Source: Protea cynaroides
Lineage: Eukaryota; Streptophyta; Magnoliopsida; Proteales; Proteaceae
Direction: 5' to 3'
Assembly (NCBI GenBank): GCA_028583415.1
Contig: CM053272.1
Span: forward strand, 44,446,699 to 44,510,698
Length of the DNA stretch: 64,000 bases
The notes beneath the pieces are model-generated. The model ran no database searches. It was given only the letters and a program-made list of their open reading frames with translations, and was not told the origin of the DNA. The position numbers were made by a program, and so were the translations under genes. Of this stretch, positions 1-10,869 are shown piece after piece; the first letter of the stretch is position 1; each line of letters opens with the position of its first letter.

Positions 1-109
1 AATCGTAGAAGCTAATTAAATTGCACAACCTTCTTCTCTGTCATGAATGCTAGGGTTTGTGGTGCGCGAATCTGCAACCTTCTATTCTCCGGCATTAACT
101 GGTATGTAG

Positions 110-146
<37 letters not shown>

Positions 147-457
147 GGTTGCGATTGAGATCTGGTTCTGTTTGAATGAATTTTTGTTATTTGAATTTGT
201 ACGTTGGGGTCTTGTTCAGAAGCTCATCTCCTTGTTTAATTTTTCAGTATCATTGATAGCCATCAGATAACTCCACAGAAAGCATCTGTGCTTATGTCTC
301 TCTCAGCACATTAAACAGAGTCACTGACCTTTACCTTGTCCATCAAAACCTCCCATTTTCACCTCTTACTTCTGCCGGTAATACATTTATTAATTTTGTT
401 TGCCAATGGCCAAACAGTTTCTTTCCTGTCTTCGGTTTCAAAACTTAATGGTTTCAG
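1..457. other. Non-coding left edge with (CT)n microsatellite
   Basis: No supported gene. A CT dinucleotide run lies at about 113-141. A short open stretch beginning at 43 does not resemble a family I recognise. Upstream exons of the formyltransferase-like fragment that follows are not recognisable here. Confidence 0.5.
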
Positions 458-729
458 GGATAGTCAATATATACCCAAGTCTACTGCCTCTCTACCGTGG
501 TTCTGCTCCTGTTCAAAGGGCATTACAGGTTCTTTGTCCTTTTGACATTGGTAGCCAAAATGTGTTCATTTCAAGTGCTTACTCTTATAATAATTTATAC
601 CATTGCCTCTACTTTCTGGGATAGGATGGCGTTAAAGAAGCAGAGGTATCACTCGCATTCACAGTTTGTGCTATCGATACAGGACCAGTGATTGCCTCAG
701 AAAAAATAGAAGTTGATGATCATATTAAG
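458..729 (+). pseudogene. Methionyl-tRNA formyltransferase fragment (two exons)
   Basis: Two consecutive exon-like blocks match the organellar methionyl-tRNA formyltransferase family, which formylates initiator Met-tRNA. Block 458-528 follows a TTTCAG acceptor and reads NIYPSLLPLYRGSAPVQRAL, the conserved formyltransferase-domain motif. Block 625-729 follows a GATAG acceptor; it contains EAEVSLAFTV then DTGPVIASEKIEVDD and ends at AAG|GT. Both are open and join in phase. The end of block 2 is partly duplicated at about 742-780 with an in-frame stop. I find neither the N-terminal part nor the C-terminal domain between 730 and 3660, so this is probably a truncated copy. It could be the middle of a real gene whose 5' exons are left of the window and whose later exons I failed to see. 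Confidence 0.7.
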
Positions 730-3357
730 GTATTAAATATGATTCCTCAGAAAAAATAGTAGTTGATGACTATATAAGGCATTGAATATGGTCCCTGTTT
801 TGAATTCACATGAGCACATTATCATCCTGCAGTTGAATTACTAAGATCTACTGGTAATTTTTTTTTTCCCGGGGCTCTATGTAAAACCAGAATTGGATTT
901 CCTTGACCATTAAATTGAATTGCTTGTACTTTTTGTTTCTTTCTTCATACATGCCTCGCCTTTTATGTGAATTATGCGCTTAAGGTCTATGGATTATGAA
1001 TAATTGCATAAATATGGGTTTTAGGCTATGGTTTAAGTTATACATTAGTATATAAACCCTCCTTATTTTCTTATAAGTTAAAAAAAATTTACCCTTAACC
1101 TCCACTCTAGGATAGGGTTAGGCAGGTAAAATGGATACCTGTTGCCGACCCTACTGTTGTTCCTTTTAAAAGAACCTTCTTGAATCAGAATTGGGCAGCT
1201 TCTGCATATATTAAGTCACATACATTTTGGTTCTATGAAAAATATCTAACCACTTAAGCTTCTGGTATTAACACAGAACAAATCTTTAGCCACTGTAGCT
1301 GCAAGTCCAAGGATGTTGTGTGTGTGTGTGTGCATGTCTTGAGTGGCATTGTGCATTTGTGTGTTGATGTGTATGTTTTCCACAGCTTGATTTACTAGAT
1401 CTAAAGATCTGGGATGATACACCTTCAGAAGGAAGATCCATCAAACCATATGGTTCAATTCACTAGATCTCTGATATAATGCCATTTTTCTTCCGACTAA
1501 TTTTCATGTTCAATGTTGTTGGTCACTTGATTTTCATTTTGTCACCAATTGGTCTTCTTGGAAGTTTCCCCACATGCATTAATTTCTCACTAATCCTTGC
1601 CACTGATACATCTCAATAGTAGCATATACCTGGACCGGTCAGTTATGTAATGGTCATAGTAGTCCAGACAACTTGTTTGACTGACATCAATTAATTTGTA
1701 CGTAAACTAGTGTACTTCATACATTTCCTGGCCTTATCCTAGATTCTGGTTTTCAAAAATTTCAGAATTTATGTTGAAGTTTTAGTTCTGTTTTGACTTA
1801 TCATTGTAGCTCTGGGTTACCTTTACTTGGGGTCCTATATTTGAAGCCCAAGTAAAGGTGGAGAATAGGTGTGCTGTATCAATTGTGCCAAAAAATAACT
1901 AAGAGAGAGTAACTGAATTTTATAAATCTTCTGTTCTGTTAACAAGGATCAATAAAGACCTGATCCAAACATCTTTCTTTTCTTCCTTTGGATGGGGATA
2001 AAGCAAATATATTTTTTAAAGCCTTTGATTTGACAGGGACCAATACAGACCTGATGCCACAGGGACATCCTCATGGCGTTTGGTCTATCCTAGCCTAATA
2101 TAATTTTCTTACTTAACCCCACAGTCCGACCATGGAGAAGGCAAGGCCTAGAATATGGACATAATTAAGCCATGGCAACTTGTCTCTCTGTTGCCAAATA
2201 TAGAACAATACATGAAATATGGGTTTCTCACTTGCTAGGTATGCCGCTGGTTAGTTGGTTATCTAGAACTCTATCTATCCTACAACACCTGGACAGAATG
2301 TTTTTGGTTTTCTTTTGGAAAAGCTATCCTTTCAAAGTTGCTGAAATTTTTACGAAATGAGATCAGTTTCTGATTTTGTTTTCTTTATGTACATGGCCCA
2401 TTAGTTTGGATAGGATACATATCATACATGTATATTTGTATATCATCTGAATTGAAAGTGAGTTCACTTTCAAAGAGAATCATGTTCGTTTTCTTTTGAG
2501 CGTTTGATTATTTCTGCCATGGTTGGAGTTCTAGACTTCTTGTCTTATGCTTCTGGTTTTGTTTTTCATCGTTGTTCTTTATGTGGGTTTATCTAGTGTT
2601 GGTCTTCAATGCTATTGTTGGACTTGTTTTGGTGGAGGCCTTGGGTAGGAGTTGTCTTTAGTGCTTTTTATTTATTTATTTATTTTGCCATGTCAATCTT
2701 TTTGTAAGTTGCTGATGTTAGAGCATTTGGAGAGTCAAAGGATGTTGAGTCATCATATGCTTTATTCACTCAACCTCATCACCTATCTTTTGGATTATTT
2801 TCGGAAGTTCATACTATGTCCCATTTGGTGTGATTTTGGTTTGAAAGTTTAGTACTTTTCTTTGTTAGCTTCCAAGAAGACCAAGGTCTTGTAAATTCGG
2901 ATTCCATTGTTTTGGAGCAGTATGCTTGAGTTGGTCCTTCTATTTCTTGGAGTGTATAATCTCTTCATGCATTTGAACCTGTAAAACTTTTTTGAGTTCT
3001 TGTAAGAGAATGCCGACGAATTGTATGGAGCTGTATAGGTGTATTCTGCAGGTAAGAGATAGTTGTTGAGATATCAAAGAATGACCAGTTCTAAGAATAA
3101 CTTCATTTTTTTTTTATTAACGATTGCTGAAATAACGCTGTAGTAGTTTCTTGAACTGTCGAATGACCACTTGTCATTTTAACCAAATCTCAAGTTTGAG
3201 AAGGTTTAAAGCAAATTTGTGTTATATGTTGATGAGAATTAGATAGGAGGACATTTATTCATCGCTCACTCTTGCAAATCAATATTTTGATCAATAGAAT
3301 CACAGCTTGTGCAATAGTTTATTTCTTAATATTTGTAATGATTTTCTTACTTTTAGG
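730..3357. other. Non-coding stretch, no recognised gene
   Basis: AT-rich DNA with many stops in all frames. A (GT)n run lies at about 1317-1332 and homopolymer T tracts are scattered. The palindrome CTAGATCTAAAGATCTGG at about 1397 and short open stretches at 2172-2360 and 2652-2852 give no recognisable protein. Confidence 0.5.
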
Positions 3358-3429
3358 GCCTTGTGAAGAAGATAAAGGAGAGGGCCAAGTTGTTGACAGA
3401 GGAAACATATAACCAAATGGAGGATTAAG
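3358..3429 (+). other. Possible terminal exon of unknown gene
   Basis: A pyrimidine-rich tract ending in TTTTAG is followed by an open block reading GLVKKIKERAKLLTEETYNQ and a stop two codons later. The lysine/glutamate-rich helix-like sequence looks protein coding, but no partner exon was found. The family is not recognised. It may be a chance open stretch. Confidence 0.2.
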
Positions 3430-4229
3430 ACTAAGAAAGTTGTTGAGGAGAATTTTGATTTTCAATTAAACATTCTTGTTCCAATTGAATATAAGTGTTT
3501 GAATATTTTAGTTGTTTTTCAAAAATAGGTTTTTTTTTTTAGCTAGAATTTTACTCTTTCTTTTGGGTAAATTTGGGATTGGGATTGGGAGTTCCCCAAT
3601 TGATTTTGTTCAATATATTTGTTTAATCTCTTGTCTGTTTAACATTATCTCTTATGCATTGTAGGCTTATTGCCATGGTTTTAAAGTTCGCGATATCAAA
3701 ACAGGTATTGATCACTCTAGAAACCGGTACGAAATCTGATACGTATAGGTTGTATCAGGTTGTATCGGTGTGATATGCTGAGTCAACATATTATTTTGCT
3801 CAAGAATTTGGATATCTAAATCCAATAGTCGTTTTTGTATAGCCCATTGTGAAAATCAATTCAAATTGCTCTATACGATGCAATGCTTCAGCACTGGAGA
3901 AAAGGAGGTTAGCTTTATTGAAGTAGAAGTGGTAGGCTAAGTGATTGTGAGCCCCCTCTACAGCAAGTGCTTCTTGGACCCTGACCCTTTTCCCGAGGGA
4001 AGGCTTAATTGTTTTTCCCCAGTGGTCAGCCAGTGACGATAGAAAACGATCTCTGGTTGGGCTCTTATGATAGTATCTTATAATACTATTTTTAAATAAT
4101 TTGTTATAAAGGTATCTTAAGTAATTATTTTAAATAATTTTACCACGGAAAATAAATGGCGAATAAACATTGGAAAATTTTAAATAATTCTCATGTGCTT
4201 ATTGGTGTGGTTGGGAGATTCCTAAGCTG
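3430..4229. other. Non-coding stretch
   Basis: No gene seen. The region 3890-4075 is less AT-rich and resembles diverged retroelement DNA, but I cannot assign it. Confidence 0.4.
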
Positions 4230-4601
4230 GTAGCTTGTGGAGTTCTTTCTCCTTCTTTAATTTTATCATTAAATGTGATAATATAATTTTAGGTGAGGGT
4301 TTCTCTGGTCACGTTTGGGAAAAATCTTCCCATATCCAACCATGGCATATTAAAAAGTATCATTTAAATGAACCTACATAGTCAAGGGATGAGAGAGAAA
4401 ATAATAATAATGTCATGTGAGAAAATATATGATATCATGGTAGCTTGGGAAACTATTTCCTCCTATGTTTAACTTTTCTTAATATATGATATCATGATAG
4501 CTTGGGAAACTATTTCCTCGTATGTTTAACTTTTCTTACTAGAGATTAGAGAAGAACCACATTGCACCCCAGCAATCACCTAGGTCATGAGACTCATGAC
4601 T

Positions 4602-5051
4602 TGTGATTGTGAGATTTTCAATTCAAAAGTTCAAAGTAATAAGTGGAGAGACTTTCCATATGTAAGAAACCAAGATTCTAATCTCATTAGCAATATGGGA
4701 TTACTCCCAATACTCCCTTTCACATGTAGCCTCACTGTTGTGTGGTGTATATGTAGTAGTATATGTGGCAATGCATGACACTTTTTGAGTGATTGATCCT
4801 TTTTAGGGTGATATGTAGTCCCCCTTTTGGGTAATTGTCCCTCTTTTGGGTGACTATCCCTTTTTTGTACATTTGGTATCCCTTTTTCGACGACTGACCC
4901 TCTTTTTTAGGATTAATATGAGAGGGAACCTAGATCTCTGATACCATGTTAAGTTTTCAATTCAAAAGTTTGAACTAGTTAATGGAAGGACTTTCCATAT
5001 ATAAGAACTCAAGATTCCAATATCATTAGCAATGTGAGACTATTCTCAATA
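4602..5051 (-). mobile_element. TRIM-type miniature LTR retroelement
   Basis: Two direct repeats of about 105 bp (about 4602-4712 and 4947-5051) share TTTTCAATTCAAAAGTT and GACTTTCCATAT, about 345 bp apart. Next to the right repeat, the minus strand reads TGGTATCAGAGATCTAGG, the usual initiator-Met tRNA primer-binding-site type. The element is therefore in minus orientation with its 5' LTR on the right. The internal part has no coding capacity. It sits in unit A where units B and C carry a different LTR. Confidence 0.65.
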
Positions 5052-5399
5052 ATGATCATTGTTCCACTTAAAAACAAAAACAAAAACAAAAATGATATCA
5101 GACCCTAAAGTAGATTAGGTACACTGATTCATTAGCTTGAACTTTTTAATAAACAAAAATTTGATTCTTTAAATTAGGAATTGGATCCAATTGATTCAAT
5201 CGAATTTGACTAGTTAGTCGGTGAGTTTGGATCATCTGCATGGAAATGTACTCTCCTTGGGATTCCATCACCGTCAATAGGGTGTGGGGTCCACTTTTAA
5301 AGTGGAACCCATTAGATATGAATGGTAATGGAATCCCATGGAAAATACAATTACATGTAAGTAAACTATCCTAAAATCATTGTTGTCAGTTCGTATCTA

Positions 5400-5642
5400 G
5401 GATCCGCATCCTCTCCTCCCAGTGGATTTGGGAGGACGAGGATGACCCCGTCGGATGGCCGACACGTGACTCTCGGGAGAATCCGAGCCACACGTTCGAG
5501 CCGACACCCCCAGTAGGCTCAGCTTGTCGGCTCAGTGTTGGCTCGAATGTGTGGTTTCGGATTTTCCCGAGAACTATGTGTCGGCCATCCGACAAAGACA
5601 TCCCCGTCCTCCCAGAACCATGGGAGGAGAGGATTTAAATCC
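5400..5642. mobile_element. Palindromic foldback MULE-like MITE, copy 1
   Basis: A 243-bp near-perfect palindrome. The left arm starts GGATCCGCATCCTCTCCTCC and the right arm is its inverted, diverged copy ending AGGATTTAAATCC. It is flanked by a perfect 9-bp direct repeat TCGTATCTA (5391-5399 and 5643-5651). The homologous site in unit B (about 16200-16250) lacks the element. A 9-bp duplication is characteristic of Mutator-like transposition. No coding capacity. Confidence 0.85.
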
Positions 5643-6013
5643 TCGTATCTATCTCTTCACCAACAATTGTCATGACTTTGATGACTTCAAAAATTCACTC
5701 CACCTTCCCACCGATGCCTTTCCCATATTTGAATCTTAAAAATCTCTTATGGCATGAGCTGCACTAAAGACTCACGATTGAAAGAGATTAGTATGACCAG
5801 AACCAGAAGGAGGCATTTTAGCTTTGAGGCACATGTGCTGTGTAGCAGCAGGGTAGAGTGGGAGGATCTTGGCCAACTGATAACAAGAAATACCAAAATT
5901 AATATGATCCAATCTAAAGAACTAGAACCTCGCTTATTGAATGGCCTTCACTTGTACTTTACAGCCTAAAAAGTTCACAAAAGGAAGAACAGCTAAGTTT
6001 ACGATTTACTGTT

Positions 6014-7323
6014 TTACAAGTTATCCCCACAGGAGCACTTGCCATCCCTGAAATGATGAAACTTTTTGTTATCCCTAACGATGATATCTCTCTCTTCGAC
6101 TTTTGATATGAACTTGACGACATTATGGCACTTTTCACCTATCCGGAGGTTCTTGATGATTCTCAGCGTGGTTCCTGGGGGTGTACTTATAAGCCCGTAA
6201 GCAATAGCCAACATCTCGCGAGAGTAGAGCCCGTCTTGCTCCTCTTTAAGTCCAAGGTATCCCAGGGCTTCCTCCTTTGCATTTTGATCGATTTCACGAA
6301 GCACAGACCTCCAGTCCGGCACATAACCTGCTTCCTTCATTTCCTCATTCAAAGACCTTAGCTTCTCATAGAGCAGCTCTTTCTTATTTGATCTCTTTTC
6401 AGGCAAAATGCTCTGTTTCAAACCAGAAGGGGATTTAGGAAGACGACCCAGTTCAACCTTTTCCTCCCTGCAAAAAATGGGGAAATATTTTCGTAGGGTC
6501 TCCCACACAAGGGACCTGCGCTCGGTTAGCATCCTACCTATAGACTGCCTCGCTTCAATCATCTTCCCTGATTTTCCAAGTAGATCAACAATGAAAACAT
6601 AATACTCCATGGACGGAGCAATACCGCAGTATACCATTCTTTTGAAGGACGCCTTTCCTTGTTCCACATTCCCTAAGCACGAACAAGCCATTAGGACTCC
6701 TGAGAAAGTAATCTCGTCTGGACTTATACTCATATTGTCATAGATTTCAAGGGCTTCTTCTAATTTTCCATTTTCCGCTAAACCCATAATCATGTTATTC
6801 CACGAAACCAAATCCCATTTGGGCATTTCACCGAACGCTAGACGAGCATCTTCTGTACTGCCCAATTTGCAGTACATCTCGACCACTTTGTTGAAGACGG
6901 AAATACCTGGTCTGGATGGGGATCTGAATAAATAGTCATGAACCCTTCTTCCGACTTCTAACAGCTTCATATCAATACACGCCTGTAGCAGTGCAATAAA
7001 TCTATCTGGAACGATGTATATTCTGCGTCTTTCCATATGGCCCATGAGTTTGAGAGCTTCTTCTACTTGCCGTTCTCTGCATAAATCTTTTTCAAATCCG
7101 AATCCATCAGATGCCCTCCATTTACATAAGCGGTTTCTCTAAAAATAATCATGGAACCTCTGCTCTTCTCAGAAGAAACCATTCTCAAAACACCAAAATC
7201 ATCGGAAGAACTTCGAGATTTGAAACATAAGAGGTTTGGTGTACCACTGTCTTTGTGGAGCGAACAGATATTTATAAAACTGACCGTTGCGGGCCTTTCA
7301 ACTGTTGTACACCGCATCAACAT
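6014..7323 (-). pseudogene. DYW-type PPR pseudogene, copy A
   Basis: Decayed paralogue of the intact PPR-DYW gene at 27427-28770. The N-terminal part (7323 to about 7090) and the rest (7045-6014, open) are split by a 2-bp T insertion at about 7087-7092. PPR repeats and linker align well with the intact copy, but the C-terminal DYW deaminase-like domain has lost key residues. The HSE zinc/catalytic motif reads SRE, the CxxC motif has lost its first cysteine (GEKC), and the terminus is DNL instead of DYW. It shares with copy B an insertion of about 10 residues before the HSE position. Even without the frameshift, editing activity is unlikely. Confidence 0.88.
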
Positions 7324-7654
7324 CTACAAAAAGAATGTTCAAAGGATTGTGAATCGCCGGAACTGAAAGCTCGCTTGAGAAGATCAGGAAGGACTTGTGA
7401 TGCGGTGCTTGTACTGCCGGTGGATCGACTGAAACAAGACCGCAGGTTTGATCCAGAACAGCTCCTTGGACCGTGATTTAAAAATATTGACCGAATTGTA
7501 TTTATATTGTACTCTGTAACCAACAATGATACTTGAATGAAATAGAGAGAAGGGGAGAGCAAGAATAATAACACAAACAAGAGAAGGAAGAAAGGAAGGT
7601 CGACCATTCTGCTTACCACAGAGATATAGAAACTCGTTCTCAATATGTTGATTC

Positions 7655-7735
7655 GGATCCACATCGTCTCCCACCTGAGTTTGGGCGGGCCGCCAAGTCT
7701 CCCGCCGAAACTCAAGCGGGAGACGATTTCTATAC
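7655..7735. mobile_element. Foldback MULE-like MITE, copy 2 (short)
   Basis: An 81-bp hairpin beginning GGATCCACATCGTCTCCC and ending GGGAGACGATTTCTATAC. It appears to be an internally deleted member of the palindrome family. Flanks TGTTGATTC (7646-7654) and TGCTAATTC (7736-7744) match at 7 of 9 positions, consistent with an aged 9-bp target duplication. Confidence 0.75.
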
Positions 7736-7979
7736 TGCTAATTCTCCTCTTAGGCTTTACACTGTATATATAATCCAAGAAGGTAACCCACATGAAAAGA
7801 AAACTTTATATAAGTCTTATCTATAGCAATTCTTATTAATTAGGATCACAAAATAAAGAACCATTGTTGGAAAAAGTAAGAAAAAGTCAAAATAAAGTTT
7901 CAAAAGAAATTTAAACTCAAAATTTGTCATTTTTTATTTGTTTCTACAATTTTGATTTTGGTTTTAGGTGAGAGTTTTG

Positions 7980-8730
7980 ATTTTCGGTTTTTAGTTGGTG
8001 TGAGTAGTGTACCTTGTTAGTCCCACATTGCTTAGAGGTTAAAAGAGGAAAGATCCTTATTTATAGGGGTTGTCGCATACCAATTGAACCCAAGCAAGAA
8101 AGCCTTGCTCGGTTCGAGTAGACTCACACACACGCTCATAGGCAAGTTGGACCGGACCGTGATGTGGGAGTGGGCGTGGGCGTGACCGGACCCACCCCTA
8201 GAAGACACCCTTTTGGAAGGAGCAGGTGTATAGAGATGCATCTCCACACCCGAATGGATGTCATCTGGATCGTCAATCGTAAGATCCATGATTTGGCACA
8301 ATCTGGAAAGTCATACCCCATCCAGTAGGCACTTCAAAATGGTACTTGGGCCCTATAAATAGAGTCCAACCCCATGCTTCCAAATCACTCGAAATCAATA
8401 GGATTTTTCTCTCTCTCTCTCCTCTCCAACTCTCTCTCTCTTCTTATTCTGTTTAATCGGAGGGTCAAGCTTCGTTGTTTCTTTCCAAAGGAGTTGATCT
8501 TAGCCGTTGGGTCTGCATATACCTGACAGTGTTTGCACACTGGGTGGGTATCCTACATAAAAGTTGTTTTATCTTGGAAGTAGATTTGCAGGAAACCTAC
8601 TGCACCAATAGAGGGCAAATACTGTCTTAAGGAGAGTGTACCAACACGATTCAATCCTCTTTCAAAGCTTCGTTTTTTGCTTACGAGGTACGCATTGTTA
8701 CATTAATTTATGTATGTTCCAGATTTATAT
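7980..8730 (+). promoter_or_regulatory. Promoter-like or solo-LTR-like segment
   Basis: Contains a good TATA box (CCCTATAAATAGAG, about 8350-8363) followed by a pyrimidine CT tract at 8407-8445. It begins near a TGTTAGTCCCACATTG sequence typical of plant retroelement LTR starts. No gene follows. A solo LTR is the likeliest explanation, but the right end and target duplication are not defined. Confidence 0.35.
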
Positions 8731-8732
8731 AT

Positions 8733-8744
8733 ATATATAATTTT

Positions 8745-8780
<36 letters not shown>
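8733..8780. repeat. (TA)n microsatellite
   Basis: Alternating TA tract, interrupted once, in otherwise AT-rich DNA. Confidence 0.85.
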
Positions 8781-8784
<4 letters not shown>

Positions 8785-9011
8785 CATACATATGTGACCA
8801 TTATTCCATGTTGATTAATTAATTATTGCTGTTTCATATAGTTCAAATTTATACAATATATAATTGCTGCTATATCATAGCTTTATTTACAACAACCTTC
8901 ATATTTGATTACGCTTTGATTGCCTTCCCTTTATTTAGATTGACTTCCTTTTATGGCCCATTGTCTTCCTTTCATAGCCGATCTCATTCTCTTTGTTGAG
9001 CCACTGGATTG

Positions 9012-9160
9012 GGAAGGAGATCGTCTCCTGCGGCAGGACGGTCCTGCGACCGATCCAAGGGTTTGGGGATCAGTCTGGCCGCCTGTCAATACATTGGGGG
9101 TGGGCCGGCTGAAATCCGACCCTTGGCAGACGGCAGGACCGCAGGAGACGATTTCTATAC
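9012..9160. mobile_element. Foldback MULE-like MITE, copy 3
   Basis: A 149-bp palindromic element with GGAGATCGTCTCCTGC on the left and GCAGGAGACGATTTCTATAC on the right. A perfect 9-bp duplication ACTGGATTG flanks it (9003-9011 and 9161-9169). The flanking DNA is itself a short tandem repeat (CACTGGATTG appears again near 9220), so the match is slightly less independent than for the other copies. Confidence 0.8.
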
Positions 9161-9254
9161 ACTGGATTGAATCACCTCTTGTATTTTCGTTCATAGCCTA
9201 TCTCATTGTCCTGGTTGAGCCACTGGATTGGATCACCTCTTGTATTTTTGTTTA

Positions 9255-10040
9255 AACCAATCTGCATCAACTTGGATTTATATTCAAAACAATAGTTCAG
9301 TAAACTGGAATTACGAAGTTCATAGTGGGCATCTTTCATGTGGATGCTGAATTCAAGTAATATGGTAGTTTAGTCATCTATTGAAACAGAATTGGTGAAA
9401 TAGACAACCAATTTAGATGACAAGAAACATGAATAAATCAACAAGAAAACAGAAGGCACATTCAATGTACAAATCGCATGAAAAACAACCACAACTTTTG
9501 ATTCCCTTTCAGATGGAAGAGGTTTGCTGTTTCTGTTTTACATAAAAGATATCGCAGGGAGCGACAAGATGGGAGCCAAAAACAAAAAGGGAAGAATGAT
9601 GAGAAGAGAAGGAGGAGAGCACATCTATTATCTGTACATTACGAATCAGAGAAAGGAACTTACCCTGATGTTATGAGAAGAGAGTAAATCGGCAGCGGTA
9701 GATCGGTGGCTGCAGCTGCAATCGGCGGTTTCCTCACTTCTTATCTTAACTTTCCGCTAACTGGATGGAAAATTTTTTTCTCCTTTTTTTTCTTCTCTCC
9801 TTCTCCTGATTACACCCACACGATCCCTTCTTTTTGATGAAGCAGTAGAAGAAAGAAGCAGTAACGAAGAACAACAATGAGAGAGATCAATGAGGTAGGA
9901 GAAAGAAGATCAAATAACAATGAGAAGTAGGGAGAAAATACAAGAATAATTGAGAAAGATTGCAACCTTGACTGGTTCTCTCCATAAAAACCATTTTGTC
10001 GTTTAAATAGTGGGCCTTCCGAACTCTACAAATAAAGCAA
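9255..10040. repeat. Duplicated segment shared with unit B
   Basis: Closely matches 18826-19450, including ACTGGAATTACGAAGTTC and GACAACCAATTTAGATGAC. It lies on the 5' side of the minus-strand PPR copy in both units. No convincing gene. Unit B has a small deletion in the purine-rich part. Confidence 0.7.
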
Positions 10041-10055
10041 GTGAAGTTTATTTTT

Positions 10056-10250
10056 AGGGAAAATTTTTTGTACTACCTATGTACTTTAGGAAACATCACC
10101 TACCACCCCCCACCCCACCCAAAATTTCAAAAAACATCAACAACATCCTATCAACTAACGAAAAAGAGTTGAAATTTTATCTAGACGTTTATACATTTTT
10201 TATTTTCACCTAGATTCTATTTTTTTTTGTTCTTCTCAACCAGCCCCACC
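10056..10250. mobile_element. TIR-like end of a MULE-like element
   Basis: Resembles the terminal region of the element at 21836-26425: a stretch of the type TATGTACTTTAGG, then ACATCACCTACCACC, then CAACTAACG and TTTAGACG-like words. Homology to unit B stops near 10055, consistent with an insertion boundary. The partner end was not found because Copia DNA follows. Confidence 0.4.
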
Positions 10251-10869
10251 ACTACCAAAACTGAACCTCCTGCAATTAACAATAAAATTACAGACACATT
10301 GGATTCCAATTTTTTTTTTTAATTAGACAAATGAAAATCACCGAGGGAGGGGGGATTTGCAGAGGACCAACGATATGTGTAGATCTAGAGATATGAAATC
10401 AGAAAACAAGAAAAAGAAAAATAGATGTTAAAAACAGAGAAACGATGAGAGATAGGGCAGATCGTGGGTGAGATATTTTCTCTCACTCTCTATTTTCTCT
10501 CCGCAAGCTCTCTCGCTCCCTATTTTCTCTTGTTTTTCCCTATTCTTTCTCTCAATCTTCCTTCTCTTCTCTAATTTCAGCAACCATCAATGCACGCTCC
10601 CTATTTTCTCTCGTTCTTCCTCAACCCACAATCTCGACAACCCCACCAACCGACTCCTCCAATCCCCTGGGTTCCCTTGCACACACCCCACCACCTAACC
10701 CCACCCACCGACCTCCTATACTTGAGTGCAACATTGCAAATCCCCCACCACCACCTGACTAGCCATGTGTTCCTCCTCCTGCTCCATTGGTTCCAACTCA
10801 CTCTATGCAAACTCGGACAAAGTCCAACATTTCCAAGAAGAAGGTGTTTTCTACCTCTTCTTTTTCATA

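Noticed and set aside
43..270. Open stretch starting at the first ATG
   Set aside because: Contains the CT microsatellite and no recognisable domain; likely non-coding.
5400..5642. Hairpin elements as CRISPR or as rho-independent terminators
   Set aside because: The sequence is plant nuclear; copies are dispersed, with target duplications and no spacer pattern.
8931..9255. Open frames over 8931-9255 on both strands
   Set aside because: They run through foldback copy 3 and are shadows of its GC-rich palindrome.
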